This document shows positions 19,589 through 28,655 of a DNA stretch of 64,000 bases, piece by piece. This stretch comes from Bog-473 sp963766995. GTDB lineage: Bacteria; Actinomycetota; Acidimicrobiia; Acidimicrobiales; RAAP-2. Location: the NCBI GenBank assembly GCA_963766995.1, contig CAVYCE010000002.1, positions 1-64,000 of the forward strand, given 5' to 3'. A model generated the notes under the pieces. The model was not told the DNA's origin, made no database searches, and was given only the letters and a program-made list of their open reading frames with translations. Made by a program: the position numbers and the translations under genes. Position 1 is the stretch's first letter. Each line of letters starts with the position of its first letter.

Positions 19589-22108
19589 ATGAAGGCAGTG
19601 ATCATGGCCGGAGGTGAGGGAACCCGCCTGCGCCCGCAGACGTCCAACCTGCCCAAACCCATGCTGCCCTTGGTGGGGCGGCCCATGATGGAACACATCG
19701 TGTCGCTGTTGCGGCGACACGGCATCACCGACATCGTCGTGACGGTGGCCTTCATGCCCAACGCCATCCGCAACTACTTCGGCGACGGGTCTGAACTCGG
19801 TGTGCGCATGGTCTATGCCACCGAGGAAACACCGCTCGGTACAGCCGGCTCCGTCCGCAACGCGCGCGACGAACTGGACGAGCGCTTCTTGGTGATATCG
19901 GGTGACGTCCTCACCGATATCGACCTCACTGCCGTGGTCGATTTCCATGAGAAAAACCAGTCCATGGCCACGCTGGCCTTGTGCCCGGTGGAGAACCCGC
20001 TCGAATTCGGGATTGTGATTACTCGGGAGGATGGCTCCATCGAGCGGTTCCTGGAAAAGCCCGGCTGGGGCCAAGTCTTCAGCGACACCATCAACACCGG
20101 GATCTATGTGCTTGAACCCGAGATCTTCGACCTCATTCCCGAGGGGCGTGCCGTCGACTTCTCCAGCGAGGTGTTCCCAGCCGTCCTCGAAGCCAACGGC
20201 CCCCTGTTCGGCTACGTGGCCTCTGGATACTGGGAAGACGTTGGCACTACCGCCGCCTATCTCAAGGCCCACGAGGACATTCTCGACGGCAAAGTAGAAG
20301 TGGATATCGCCGGATTTGAGCTCCGACCCGGCGTGTGGCTGGGCAAAGGATCGTCGGTTGATCCCTCGGCGCGGCTGGACGGGCCGTCGTACATCGGCGA
20401 GAACTGCACCATTGATGCCGAGGCCGAGATCGGTGCCTACACCACGATTGGGGCCAACACACGGGTGGCGTCCCGCGCAGTCGTGCGCCACTCGGTGGTG
20501 GGGGAGAACGCCTATTTGGGACCGGCGGTACGGGTCGAAGGCTCAGTGTTGGGACGCACATGCGACCTGCGCCAGGGAGCTCGCTGCGAACCTGGGTCAG
20601 TGGTCGGGGAGGGCTGTCTCATCGGTGCGCACGCCGAAGTGCGTGGTGATGTGAAGGTCTACCCCTACAAGGTGGTCGAGGCCGGGGCGCAGGTCAATGC
20701 CTCCATCGTGTGGGAATCGAGTGGGACCCGGACCCTCTTCGGTCGGGAAGGTGTGCAGGGGCTGGCCAACGTCGATGTCAGCCCGGAACTGGCGGTCCGC
20801 CTGGCCAAGGCCTGGGCTTCCACGTTGGAGAAGGGCTCTTTCATCACCACGTCTCGTGACACGAGCCGGGCTGCCCGCGTGCTCAAGCGCGCTCTCATGG
20901 TGGGGTGCAATTCAGTTGGGGTCAACGTCATCGACCTCGAAGTAGCGACCATCCCCGTCACCCGCCACCACATCCGCACCAGAGGCAGTCAGGCCGGGTT
21001 GACGGTGCGCTTGGTGCCGAACGATCCGGAGTCGGTGGTCATCCGCTTTTTCGATGAGCGTGGGCTCGACCTCTCTGAAGGCGAGCAGCGTCGGATTGAG
21101 CGGCTTTATCACCGTGAGGAATTCCGCCGAGTGACGGCCGCCGAGATTGGGGATATCGACTTTTCCCCTCGGGCTATCGAGCACTACACGGCGGACGTCG
21201 TGGAGGCATTCCACCTACGGGCGGTGCCGCGACATCAGCTGAAGTTGGTGCTTGACCTTTCGTATGGCGCCACCAGTTTCGTCATGCCCAACTTGCTCTC
21301 CAAGATGGCGGCCGACGTGTTGAGCATCAACCCCTTCGCCCAGACACCGGGCATGATCTCAGTCGATCGCCTCTCCAGCGCCACCCGCGTCGCCGAAGCG
21401 GTGCGGAGTTCGGGTGCCCATTTGGGCGCGGTCATCGATGCCGGTGGCGAGCACCTGACACTCATTGACGGCGCCGGCCGGGTGCTGAGCGATGACCAGG
21501 CGATGATGGTGTTTCTTGAATTGATGACGAAGGGCGCAACGCATGGAGTCGGCGCCAGCGAGGCGGCTCCAGTCAAGGTCGCACTGCCCGTGACGGCCAG
21601 TATTGAGGCCTTCGCCCTCTGCGCCGCCCGCGGCGCCGTGGTGCTGCAAACCGGGTTGGCTCCCTCTCGCCTCATGCAGGCAGCGTCGGCCGCGGGTGTC
21701 ACTTTTGCCGCCGATCAATCCGGCGGGTTCATCTTTCCCGACCACCTGCCGTCCTTCGATGCCGCGGCGGCCCTGGTTGAACTCATCGACCTCTTGGGTC
21801 GCCAGGAGACCAACCTGACCGATGTAGTGGAGCGCATCCCGGCGTTGCCGATTCTGCACACCGAGGTGGAGACCCCATTTGAGCAAAAGGGCCTGGTCAT
21901 GCGCACCCTGATGGAGCAGCTCTCCGATGGTCCCGGCGAGCTGACCCTGATCGACGGGATCAAGGTGCAGACCGAGGCGGGTTGGCTCTTGGTGGTGCCG
22001 GATCCGGAAGAGCCGCTCACCCACATTTGGGCCGAGGGCACCAACCTCTTGCAGTCCGAAGCGCTGACCGAGGACATGGTCGAGCGCTTGCACCTCATTC
22101 TCACCTAG
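19589..22108 (+). CDS. Mannose-1-phosphate guanylyltransferase / phosphomannomutase-like fusion
   Basis: 839 aa from ATG 19589, 4 nt after the previous stop. Residues 1 to about 235 are a nucleotidyltransferase (AVIMAGGEGTRLRPQT, then GTAGSVRNA, SGDVLTDID, FLEKPGWGQVFSDTINTG). Residues from about 240 to 375 form a left-handed hexapeptide helix. Residues 380-839 follow the phosphohexomutase fold (SRDTSRAARVLKRALMVGCN, LDLSYGATSF, DAGGEHLTLIDGAGRVL). The mutase part lacks a TASHNP phosphoserine loop: the expected place reads TRHHIRTRGSQAGLTVRLV. The protein may therefore make GDP-mannose or another NDP-sugar, with a regulatory rather than catalytic second half. The gene symbol is left blank because the sugar is uncertain. 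Confidence 0.85.
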   Translation: MKAVIMAGGEGTRLRPQTSNLPKPMLPLVGRPMMEHIVSLLRRHGITDIVVTVAFMPNAIRNYFGDGSELGVRMVYATEETPLGTAGSVRNARDELDERFLVISGDVLTDIDLTAVVDFHEKNQSMATLALCPVENPLEFGIVITREDGSIERFLEKPGWGQVFSDTINTGIYVLEPEIFDLIPEGRAVDFSSEVFPAVLEANGPLFGYVASGYWEDVGTTAAYLKAHEDILDGKVEVDIAGFELRPGVWLGKGSSVDPSARLDGPSYIGENCTIDAEAEIGAYTTIGANTRVASRAVVRHSVVGENAYLGPAVRVEGSVLGRTCDLRQGARCEPGSVVGEGCLIGAHAEVRGDVKVYPYKVVEAGAQVNASIVWESSGTRTLFGREGVQGLANVDVSPELAVRLAKAWASTLEKGSFITTSRDTSRAARVLKRALMVGCNSVGVNVIDLEVATIPVTRHHIRTRGSQAGLTVRLVPNDPESVVIRFFDERGLDLSEGEQRRIERLYHREEFRRVTAAEIGDIDFSPRAIEHYTADVVEAFHLRAVPRHQLKLVLDLSYGATSFVMPNLLSKMAADVLSINPFAQTPGMISVDRLSSATRVAEAVRSSGAHLGAVIDAGGEHLTLIDGAGRVLSDDQAMMVFLELMTKGATHGVGASEAAPVKVALPVTASIEAFALCAARGAVVLQTGLAPSRLMQAASAAGVTFAADQSGGFIFPDHLPSFDAAAALVELIDLLGRQETNLTDVVERIPALPILHTEVETPFEQKGLVMRTLMEQLSDGPGELTLIDGIKVQTEAGWLLVVPDPEEPLTHIWAEGTNLLQSEALTEDMVERLHLILT

Positions 22109-22144
22109 GCGCGCCGACACGTCGGTCCGGTAGGGTCGCCGCTC

Positions 22145-22525
22145 ATGGAGATTCCTGACGACCTGCAGTACTCGCCGGAACACGAATGGGTGCGTGCTGA
22201 GGGGACAAAAGTGCGCATCGGGATCACCGATTACGCGCAGGACGCACTGGGCGACATTGTCTTTGTCGATCTGCCTGAAGTCGGTTCGGTGGTGGAGGCT
22301 GGCGGTCAGTTGGGGGAGGTGGAGTCGACCAAGTCGGTGTCGGAGATTTATGCGCCCGTGGCTGGAACGGTGACCGCCATCAATGATGCGCTCGGATCCG
22401 GCCCGGAAAAAATGAACCAGGACCCCTACGGCGCCGGCTGGATTTGCGAGCTGGAACTTGCCGCTGGGACAGACCTGGGCCACCTGCTGAATGCCTCGGC
22501 CTACGGGGACCTCACCGCCGGCTGA
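22145..22525 (+). CDS. gcvH: Glycine cleavage system H protein
   Basis: 126 aa. This is the lipoyl carrier that shuttles the aminomethyl group between P, T and L proteins. The lipoylation motif GEVESTKSVSEIYAPVAG is present, with the lysine at about residue 64. The start is ATG 22145; TAGGGT (22131-22136) lies 14 nt upstream, giving a leader of only about 2 nt. It is followed by garA, as in mycobacteria (Rv1826-Rv1827), while gcvT and gcvP lie about 15 kb downstream. Confidence 0.96.
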   Translation: MEIPDDLQYSPEHEWVRAEGTKVRIGITDYAQDALGDIVFVDLPEVGSVVEAGGQLGEVESTKSVSEIYAPVAGTVTAINDALGSGPEKMNQDPYGAGWICELELAAGTDLGHLLNASAYGDLTAG

Positions 22526-22601
22526 GCACGGACTGGGCCTGTGGCCGGTCGGCTTCGATGCTCTGGGGAACGTGACCGTTGTCTGGAGTACCGTTGTCGC
22601 C

Positions 22602-23078
22602 GTGTTCTGTCACAACTGTGGGCATCGGAATCCTGAGGGGGTCAACTTCTGTTCCTCCTGTGGAAATGCCCTCGTTCCCGATGGTGACGACGCCACCATC
22701 ACCATGCATCCGACGGAGGAGCATGGAGAGAACTCGGAAGAAGACACCGAAGTTGCGATGGTCGAGATTCCATACGGCGCCGGTGTACTGGTGGTAAAGC
22801 GGGGCCCCAATATGGAAGGCCGTTACCTCCTCCAGGAGGGCGTCACTCGAGCGGGCCGTCATCCCGAAAGCGACATCTTTCTGGACGACATCACCGTGTC
22901 ACGCCGTCACGTCGAAATCACACACAACAAAGGCGGAGAGTTTGTGTTGAGAGATGTTGGGTCCCTGAACGGGACCTATGTGAACCGTGAACGTATTGAA
23001 GAGACTCAGCTTTCTCCCGGCGACGAGGTGCAGATCGGGAAGTTCAAGTTGGTCTACCTGGTGGCTGGAAGCGAGTGA
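22602..23078 (+). CDS. garA: GarA/OdhI-like FHA protein with N-terminal zinc ribbon
   Basis: 158 aa from GTG 22602, chosen because TACCGT (22589-22594) lies 13 nt upstream and the zinc ribbon starts at once. Residues 2-20 hold two CxxC pairs (FCHNCG and FCSSCG), a zinc ribbon not found in mycobacterial GarA. An acidic linker follows. The C-terminal FHA domain (about 72-158) has the phosphothreonine-binding residues in GRHPESDIFL, SRRHVEI and GSLNGTYVN. GarA/OdhI switches 2-oxoglutarate dehydrogenase and glutamate enzymes when phosphorylated by PknB/PknG; the usual ETTS/ETTE phospho-site is not evident here. The stop overlaps the ftsR start (GTGA). Confidence 0.88.
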   Translation: MFCHNCGHRNPEGVNFCSSCGNALVPDGDDATITMHPTEEHGENSEEDTEVAMVEIPYGAGVLVVKRGPNMEGRYLLQEGVTRAGRHPESDIFLDDITVSRRHVEITHNKGGEFVLRDVGSLNGTYVNRERIEETQLSPGDEVQIGKFKLVYLVAGSE

Positions 23079-24391
23079 GCAGCCGTTCGTACCTCTCCAT
23101 CGGTGATGTCCTGACCATGTTGCGGGAAGAATTCCCCGACGTGACCATTTCCAAGATCCGGTTTCTAGAGAGTCAAGGTCTGGTCAACCCCGAGCGTTCA
23201 CCTTCGGGCTATCGAAAGTTCTTCGAGGCCGATGTCGAGCGCCTGCGTTGGGTCCTCCGTCAGCAGCGGGAGCACTTCCTGCCCCTCAAAGTGATCCGTG
23301 ACCGTCTGGCCGAGGGTGATGTGGGGGACCCGGTCCCCGCTGCCGCGGTGACGTCGAACGCACGAGCCGGGCACAGCAACGGGAAGTCCGGTCAGACGAC
23401 GGGAGCAGCAGCTCCAGCACCCGTAGCGGCCGGTGTCGGTGCGCGTAGCGTCGGGTCGGGATCTGGGAGCGGCGGTGCTGCCGGAGGCGCGCCGGCGAGC
23501 GGCGACGTCCACGATGATGACCAGCTGACCCAAGCCGACAACGACGCCATGGCCCGCATACTGGCCGACGCCTCTCGTCGGGCTGCCTCGCTCAATGAAG
23601 CCAGTGGAGATCGTCCGCCCTTGCGCATTGTCGAAGAGGGCGAAACGCAGCCGGCTCCTCTTGCGCGTCCCATACCGCCGGCACCAGTGGCTGCACCACC
23701 TGCCGTGAAGCCGGATCGGGTGGTGGCGTCGGCGCCGGCGTCTGATGGGGCCACCGAACCTCCGGCTGTCGCAACGGTTGCGCCGACACCCCGGACAGCG
23801 GCGTCCTCGGTGGGCGCTCCGGTCGCGGCATCTCAGCCCACCCGGGAGTCGCCAGCATCGCAACATCCTCAGTCGGCACCAAGCGCGCCCGCCGCGGAGA
23901 GTCGTCGTAGCGCCACACCTGCTTCGAATACAGCAGCGCCGGCGGCACCCGCCCCACGCCCGGCACCGACGGCGTCTCCGGGCGCCAGTGGAGGAACCAC
24001 CATGGTGACCGGAGCCAGCTTGAGCGTCGAGGAGTTGTGTTCGGCCAGTGGACTGTCCGAAATAGAGGTGGCGGGCCTCCAGGGCTTCGGGTTGATTGAG
24101 GGCGAGATGGTCGCCGGGATCCTGACCTTTAACGAGGACGCATTGACGGTGGCCAGCCTGGCCGCATCGTTCCGCCGATTCGGGATTGAGCCCCGCCATC
24201 TTCGCCTCTACCGCAACTCGGTGGATCGCGAGCTGGGGCTGATTGAGCAGGTCATCATTCCGTTGTTGCGCCAGCGGAACCCCGAGTCTCGGCAGCGAGC
24301 CGTCGAAGGGGCAGACGAGTTGGCCGAACTTGGTCAGACCATGCGGGCCGCCTTGCTTCGTGCCGCGCTGCGCCAGCATCTAGGGGGCTGA
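23075..24391 (+). CDS. ftsR: MerR-family regulator, FtsR-like, with long disordered insert
   Basis: 438 aa from GTG 23075, overlapping the garA stop. The N-terminal MerR helix-turn-helix (residues 5-80: IGDVLTMLREEFPDVTISKIRFLES is its start) and the C-terminal domain (about 310-438, SVEELCSASGLSEIEVAGL then GIEPRHLRLYRN) match the regulator next to garA/odhI in mycobacteria and corynebacteria (FtsR, an activator of ftsZ). Between them is an Ala/Pro-rich linker of about 200 residues. Mycobacterial Rv1828 is only about 250 aa, so this insert is unusual. The symbol rests on position and domain match, not on a tested function. Confidence 0.85.
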   Translation: MSSRSYLSIGDVLTMLREEFPDVTISKIRFLESQGLVNPERSPSGYRKFFEADVERLRWVLRQQREHFLPLKVIRDRLAEGDVGDPVPAAAVTSNARAGHSNGKSGQTTGAAAPAPVAAGVGARSVGSGSGSGGAAGGAPASGDVHDDDQLTQADNDAMARILADASRRAASLNEASGDRPPLRIVEEGETQPAPLARPIPPAPVAAPPAVKPDRVVASAPASDGATEPPAVATVAPTPRTAASSVGAPVAASQPTRESPASQHPQSAPSAPAAESRRSATPASNTAAPAAPAPRPAPTASPGASGGTTMVTGASLSVEELCSASGLSEIEVAGLQGFGLIEGEMVAGILTFNEDALTVASLAASFRRFGIEPRHLRLYRNSVDRELGLIEQVIIPLLRQRNPESRQRAVEGADELAELGQTMRAALLRAALRQHLGG

Positions 24392-24425
24392 CCGGTCCTG
24401 GGCCTTCGGGCGCTACATTTCAGTG

Positions 24426-24926
24426 ATGGTGCGAGTCCTGCTCCGAGCGGTGCGAGTGGACCTGCAATCGAATACTCCGGTCCTCCTGTTACAAGAGACC
24501 GACGGGGACAGCCGGACCTTGCCCATCTTCATTGGCAATCCCGAGGCCACCGCCATCGCCTATGCGATTCAGGAGATGCCTGTGCCGCGTCCGATGACGC
24601 ACGACCTGATGAAGGACATGCTGGGTGCCCTCGACATTCAGCTGGAGCGAGTGCTGATCACCGAGCTCAGGTCGGGGACCTACTACGCCGAGCTGCATCT
24701 GCGGCGGGGGGAGGAGCGGACCGTGGTCTCCAGCCGTCCCTCCGACGCGGTGGCCGTGGCCGTGCGGACTGAGACACCCCTTTTCGTGGCCGACGAACTC
24801 ATGGACGCGGAGGGCATCATTCTCGATATCGAAAGTGAGGACGACGTGGAAGAGACGCTGGAAGAGCTGGCCTCGCAGTTCCGAGAGTTCCTCGATTCGG
24901 TGCGTCCGGAAGACTTCGGCGGATGA
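24426..24926 (+). CDS. DUF151 / bifunctional nuclease family protein
   Basis: 166 aa. It matches the DUF151 family (LLLQETDGDSRTLPIFIGNPEATAIAY; RPMTHDLMKDML; SSRPSDAVAVAVRTETPLFVADELM). Plant and Thermotoga relatives have RNase/DNase activity, but the role in actinobacteria is unsettled. The start is ATG 24426, not the adjoining GTG 24423, because TACATT (24414-24419) lies exactly 12 nt before the ATG. It is the Rv1829 counterpart in the gcvH-garA-merR-DUF151 run. The stop overlaps the next gene (ATGA). Confidence 0.92.
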   Translation: MVRVLLRAVRVDLQSNTPVLLLQETDGDSRTLPIFIGNPEATAIAYAIQEMPVPRPMTHDLMKDMLGALDIQLERVLITELRSGTYYAELHLRRGEERTVVSSRPSDAVAVAVRTETPLFVADELMDAEGIILDIESEDDVEETLEELASQFREFLDSVRPEDFGG

Positions 24927-25549
24927 ACCGCCGCTTCGTTGGATTCGCTGCTGTGGTGTGTGCGGGCCTCGTAGCCGCTGCCTGCTCGTCATCACCGAGC
25001 GAGTCGGACAATTCGACCACGACCACCACCCATCACGCCCACCACTCCAAGCAGACCACCACCACTCAGGCCACCTCGAGTACCACGACGTCAGCTGCCG
25101 CGGTCGGGAGTTCCTGCCCGACCGTCACGGCTGCGGCCGGTGGCACGCAGGGGGCTGCTGGCACCATTGTCGGGACCGTCACCCTGACCAATCCCGGTCC
25201 GGAGTCCTGCGTGATCTTCGGGTATCCGACGCTGTACCGCTACAGCGCCAGCGGTGCGTCAGAACCGGTAAACGAGGTGCACGGCATCAACATCGATGTC
25301 GGCGCCGCGGCCGCCCAGCCTGCCGCCACCGTGACCCTGACCACCAACCAACAAGCTGAGTTCACCTATGAGTACTCAGATGTGCCCGCCAACAATGGAA
25401 GCGAGTCCACCTGTCCCACCTCGGCCTCAATGAGCGTGGGAACCCCCGGAGTGGCCGACACATCGAACCAGTTCCCACTCACCATGTCGCCCTGTAGTGA
25501 AGGGCAGTTGTACGTGTCGCCCATCTACGCCGCCTCGTCGGGCAATTAG
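24923..25549 (+). CDS. Secreted lipoprotein, DUF4232 type
   Basis: 208 aa. The signal peptide has a lipobox (residues about 9-21: VCAGLVAAACSSS with the lipidated Cys at about 21), followed by a His/Thr/Ser-rich linker (HHAHHSKQTTTT). The beta-sandwich-like domain (TIVGTVTLTNPGPESCVIFGYP; TNQQAEFTYEYSDVP) follows the DUF4232 pattern, with cysteines that could form a disulfide. Its role outside the membrane is unknown. ATG 24923 overlaps the DUF151 stop, so it is probably co-translated. Confidence 0.8.
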   Translation: MNRRFVGFAAVVCAGLVAAACSSSPSESDNSTTTTTHHAHHSKQTTTTQATSSTTTSAAAVGSSCPTVTAAAGGTQGAAGTIVGTVTLTNPGPESCVIFGYPTLYRYSASGASEPVNEVHGINIDVGAAAAQPAATVTLTTNQQAEFTYEYSDVPANNGSESTCPTSASMSVGTPGVADTSNQFPLTMSPCSEGQLYVSPIYAASSGN

Positions 25550-25563
25550 CGCCACTGGTCGCC

Positions 25564-26553
25564 TTATCGGCGTGGGGCCACCAGCACGCGGCCACGAACG
25601 GCTCCATTGAGGACACGGCCCAGCGCTTCAGTGAGGCCGCTGAGGCCGATCTCTTCACTGACCATCCCATCGCAACGTCCCATGGGGAACTCGTCGGCCA
25701 TGTCGCGCCACAGGGACCGACGCTCCTCAATGGGCGTGGCCACGGTGTCGATGCCGAGCAGCGCCACCCCACGCACAATGAAGGGATAGACGGTCGTCTC
25801 CACTTTGTTGCCGCCCGTGAGTCCGCTCGCCGCCACGGCGCCTCCGTATCGGGTGGTGCGCAGCGCTTCGGTCAGGGTGGTACCGCCGACACAGTCGACC
25901 ACCGCCCCCCAGAGCTGCGGTCCCAAGGTGCGGTCGTCGTCGGGACTGAATCGACGTCCCACGACCTCACTGGCACCAAGCCCGATCAGGTAGTCACGCT
26001 CTGCGGTCTTGCCCGATGAGGCCACTACCTCAAACCCGCGGTCGGCCAGCAACGCCACCGTGGTGCTGCCCACGCCACCGGATGCTCCGGTGACCAACAC
26101 GGGACCGTGGGCGGGAGTGATGCCATGCTGGCGCAAGCGCTGAAGCGAAAGCACGGCGGTGAAGCCGGCCAGACCGATGATGGCGGCGTGTCGTGAGGTG
26201 ACCGTCGGGGGCAGCGGCACCACCCAGTCGGCGGGGACCCGAACACAACCGGCGAAGCCCCCATGGTGGGCCACACCGAGGTCATAGCCTTGGACCAGGA
26301 CGCGTTGGCCGGGGGTGAAGGTAAAGACATCGCTCTCGATCACGGTGCCGGCCAACTCGACTCCGGGTATGAGTGGAAATGCCTTGGCCACCCTATTTCC
26401 CGGACTGCTGACCATGGCGTCCTTGAAATTGATGGCCGACCATTCCACCTCAATGAGCACCTCGCCCGGAGGAAGGTCGTGCTCTCCGAGCTCGACGATC
26501 TCAGGGCGCAGGACCTCGCCGGACTTGGTGAGTCTGTACGCCGGGAAGCGCAT
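25564..26553 (-). CDS. acuI: Acrylyl-CoA reductase/quinone reductase-like MDR protein
   Basis: 329 aa, zinc-free medium-chain dehydrogenase/reductase of the AcuI/YhdH type. The N-terminal substrate domain includes WSAINFKDAMV and FPLIPGVELAGTV. The Rossmann domain carries VLVTGASGGVGSTTVALLA, and GLGASEVVGR is typical of the subfamily. AcuI reduces acrylyl-CoA to propionyl-CoA with NADPH; related enzymes act on other enoyl substrates, so the symbol is tentative. The start is ATG 26553: TAAGGT (26565-26560 on this strand) is exactly 12 nt upstream. It is divergent from the S9 peptidase. Confidence 0.88.
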   Translation of the reverse strand: MRFPAYRLTKSGEVLRPEIVELGEHDLPPGEVLIEVEWSAINFKDAMVSSPGNRVAKAFPLIPGVELAGTVIESDVFTFTPGQRVLVQGYDLGVAHHGGFAGCVRVPADWVVPLPPTVTSRHAAIIGLAGFTAVLSLQRLRQHGITPAHGPVLVTGASGGVGSTTVALLADRGFEVVASSGKTAERDYLIGLGASEVVGRRFSPDDDRTLGPQLWGAVVDCVGGTTLTEALRTTRYGGAVAASGLTGGNKVETTVYPFIVRGVALLGIDTVATPIEERRSLWRDMADEFPMGRCDGMVSEEIGLSGLTEALGRVLNGAVRGRVLVAPRR

Positions 26554-26559
26554 CGGCTC

Positions 26560-26584
26560 ACCTTAGAAGGCCCGGCACTACGGT
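26560..26584. promoter_or_regulatory. Divergent leaderless promoters (acuI-like / S9 peptidase)
   Basis: The minus-strand -10 TAAGGT occupies 26565-26560, exactly 12 nt before ATG 26553. The plus-strand -10 TACGGT occupies 26579-26584, 14 nt before ATG 26593. The hexamers are 13 bp apart, so the two polymerases would exclude each other. The -35 elements are not convincing. The calls rest on the strict spacing seen in many genes of this window. Confidence 0.6.
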
Positions 26585-26592
26585 CGCGGGCC

Positions 26593-28569
26593 ATGACCGT
26601 CGTGCCCTTTGGACATTGGCCGTCGCCGCTCGCTCCGGCCGATGTGGCGGCGGGAAAAGTCTCGCTGTCGGAACTGTGCTCAGACGGCGATTCTCTTTTT
26701 TGGGTGGAGACACGCCCGGGAGACGGCGGCCGTTCGGTCTTCGTCCGCAGCCAGGGTCCTGAGGCCTCGGTGGAGGACCTGTCTACGCCAGACGTCAGTG
26801 TTCGTAGCCGGGTGCATGAATATGGCGGGGGAGCGGCGTGCCTCGTGCCTCAGCGTGGGAGTGGAGCCTGCGCTTACGTTGAGGCCGCAGGCCAAAGGGT
26901 CTGGTTCATTGGGGATGCCAGTCCGGCCCCTCTCGCCCTGTCCGCCGAGCCGCCTGAAGGCATGCGCTGGGCCCACGGGGGCTTGACCGCCAGTGCGGAC
27001 GGGGCCTGGGTGCTGGCCGTACGAGAGGAGTTGGTGGAGGGTGACCATTCGGCCGTTCCGCGCCGTTCCGTGGTGGCGCTCTCCACTGATGGGAGGGAGG
27101 GCGAGACGGTCGAATCCACGCTGCTGTCCGGTCACGACTTCTATGGCACGCCGGTCATGCGGGCTGACGGTGGCTCGGTGGCAGCCGCCACGTGGGATCA
27201 CCCGGACATGCAGTGGGACTTCTCTTGTCTTGAGGTTGTCGAGCTGAGTGTTGCTTCTGGGGTGCTGACGCCGGTCGGGCCTCCGTGGTCGCCCACTGAT
27301 GGCGATGATGGGGCCGTGGCGTCGGTGGGGCAGCCGATGTGGTGTCACGACGGTCATCTCTGTTTCATTTGGGACCGCTTCGGTTGGTGGCAGCCCTTCC
27401 GCCATTCGGGTGACCGCTCTGGTGCCGAACCAGAGCGACTGTCAGAGATGGAGGCCGAGTTTCATGGGGCGGACTTCATTCTGAGTCTGCGCACCATGGC
27501 CGAGATGCCTGATGGGTCGATTGTGGCCAAGGTCTCATCGTCCGGGCGTGACGGCCTGGTTCGATTGCAACGGGGTGGCGAGGGCCAGGTTGGTGGTTGG
27601 TCGATCGTCGAATCAGTGGATCAACCGTGTATCTCGATCTCCGCCGTCTGCGCTCACGGTGAGGGTTTGGCCCTGATTGGTGCGACCGCAACTGAACCAT
27701 CAAGTGTCTGGGTGATTGATGCTCTGGGGGAGCGTGCTCGGAACGCCCGGCCCCCAAGAGAGATTCTTCGCACCGAAGACGCGTCACTGGGTGAATCCAT
27801 CACTGTCACTGGTCGGTCGGGTCAGGCGGTCCATGTTCTTCTCTTCCCGCCGCAACTTGCCGGCACGGAAGGTCCAACGGAGGTGCTGCCGCCACTCATC
27901 GTCCAGGTGCACGGAGGCCCGACCAGTTCGTGTAGCGCCGCCTTTGATGTGACCACGCAGTACTTCACCAGTCGCGGGTTCGCCTGTGCTCTGGTGGACT
28001 ATGCCGGCAGTACCGGATATGGCAGGGACTTCCGTTGTGGCCTCTGGGGACGCTGGGGTGTGGCCGATGCAGAGGACTGTGAGGATGCGGCCCGGGCCCT
28101 TGCCGCAGCCGGGCGTGTCGATGGGGATCGCATGGCCATCAGAGGTGGGAGCTCGGGCGGGCTGACGGCGCTCAATGCCCTGGCAGCCGGGAATGGCTTC
28201 AAGGCCGCCGTCAGTTGGTATGGCGTGACCGACCTGATCGGCCTGGTGGAGACCACCCATGATTTCGAGGCCCACTACACGGATCGACTCATCGGAGTGT
28301 TGCCACAGGACCGTCCGGAGTTCGATAGCCGCTCACCGGTGAACAAGGTGGCTGAGCTCAACGGATCGGTCCTCATGCTGCAAGGGCTGGATGACGCCGT
28401 GGTTCCGCCGTCCCAAACCGAGCACCTCCGCGACGCCATGGTGGCGGCGGGTCGACATTGTGAGGCCATTTTCTTTCCAGACGAAGGTCATGGCTTCCGG
28501 CGGCCCGAGACCCTGGTGCGCTGCCTCGAGGCAGAGCTGGACTTTTACCAACGGGAGCTCAGTCTCTAG
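26593..28569 (+). CDS. S9 family prolyl oligopeptidase-like serine peptidase
   Basis: 658 aa from ATG 26593; frames extend further upstream into the divergent gene but have no start signal. The N-terminal 400 residues are a degenerate beta-propeller. The C-terminal alpha/beta hydrolase (about 420-658) has the catalytic Ser in RGGSSGGLTAL, Asp in LQGLDDAVVP and His in FPDEGHGFRRPE. Family enzymes cleave short peptides, often after proline or as acylaminoacyl/dipeptidyl peptidases. No signal peptide is seen, so it is cytosolic. Confidence 0.92.
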   Translation: MTVVPFGHWPSPLAPADVAAGKVSLSELCSDGDSLFWVETRPGDGGRSVFVRSQGPEASVEDLSTPDVSVRSRVHEYGGGAACLVPQRGSGACAYVEAAGQRVWFIGDASPAPLALSAEPPEGMRWAHGGLTASADGAWVLAVREELVEGDHSAVPRRSVVALSTDGREGETVESTLLSGHDFYGTPVMRADGGSVAAATWDHPDMQWDFSCLEVVELSVASGVLTPVGPPWSPTDGDDGAVASVGQPMWCHDGHLCFIWDRFGWWQPFRHSGDRSGAEPERLSEMEAEFHGADFILSLRTMAEMPDGSIVAKVSSSGRDGLVRLQRGGEGQVGGWSIVESVDQPCISISAVCAHGEGLALIGATATEPSSVWVIDALGERARNARPPREILRTEDASLGESITVTGRSGQAVHVLLFPPQLAGTEGPTEVLPPLIVQVHGGPTSSCSAAFDVTTQYFTSRGFACALVDYAGSTGYGRDFRCGLWGRWGVADAEDCEDAARALAAAGRVDGDRMAIRGGSSGGLTALNALAAGNGFKAAVSWYGVTDLIGLVETTHDFEAHYTDRLIGVLPQDRPEFDSRSPVNKVAELNGSVLMLQGLDDAVVPPSQTEHLRDAMVAAGRHCEAIFFPDEGHGFRRPETLVRCLEAELDFYQRELSL

Positions 28570-28655
28570 CTGGGCCATTCGGACCCCGCTCCACCGAAAC
28601 GAGTCAGGAAAGCGACCCCACCTCGGGTCCCCTATGTCAGGCTGTAGCTACCGCC

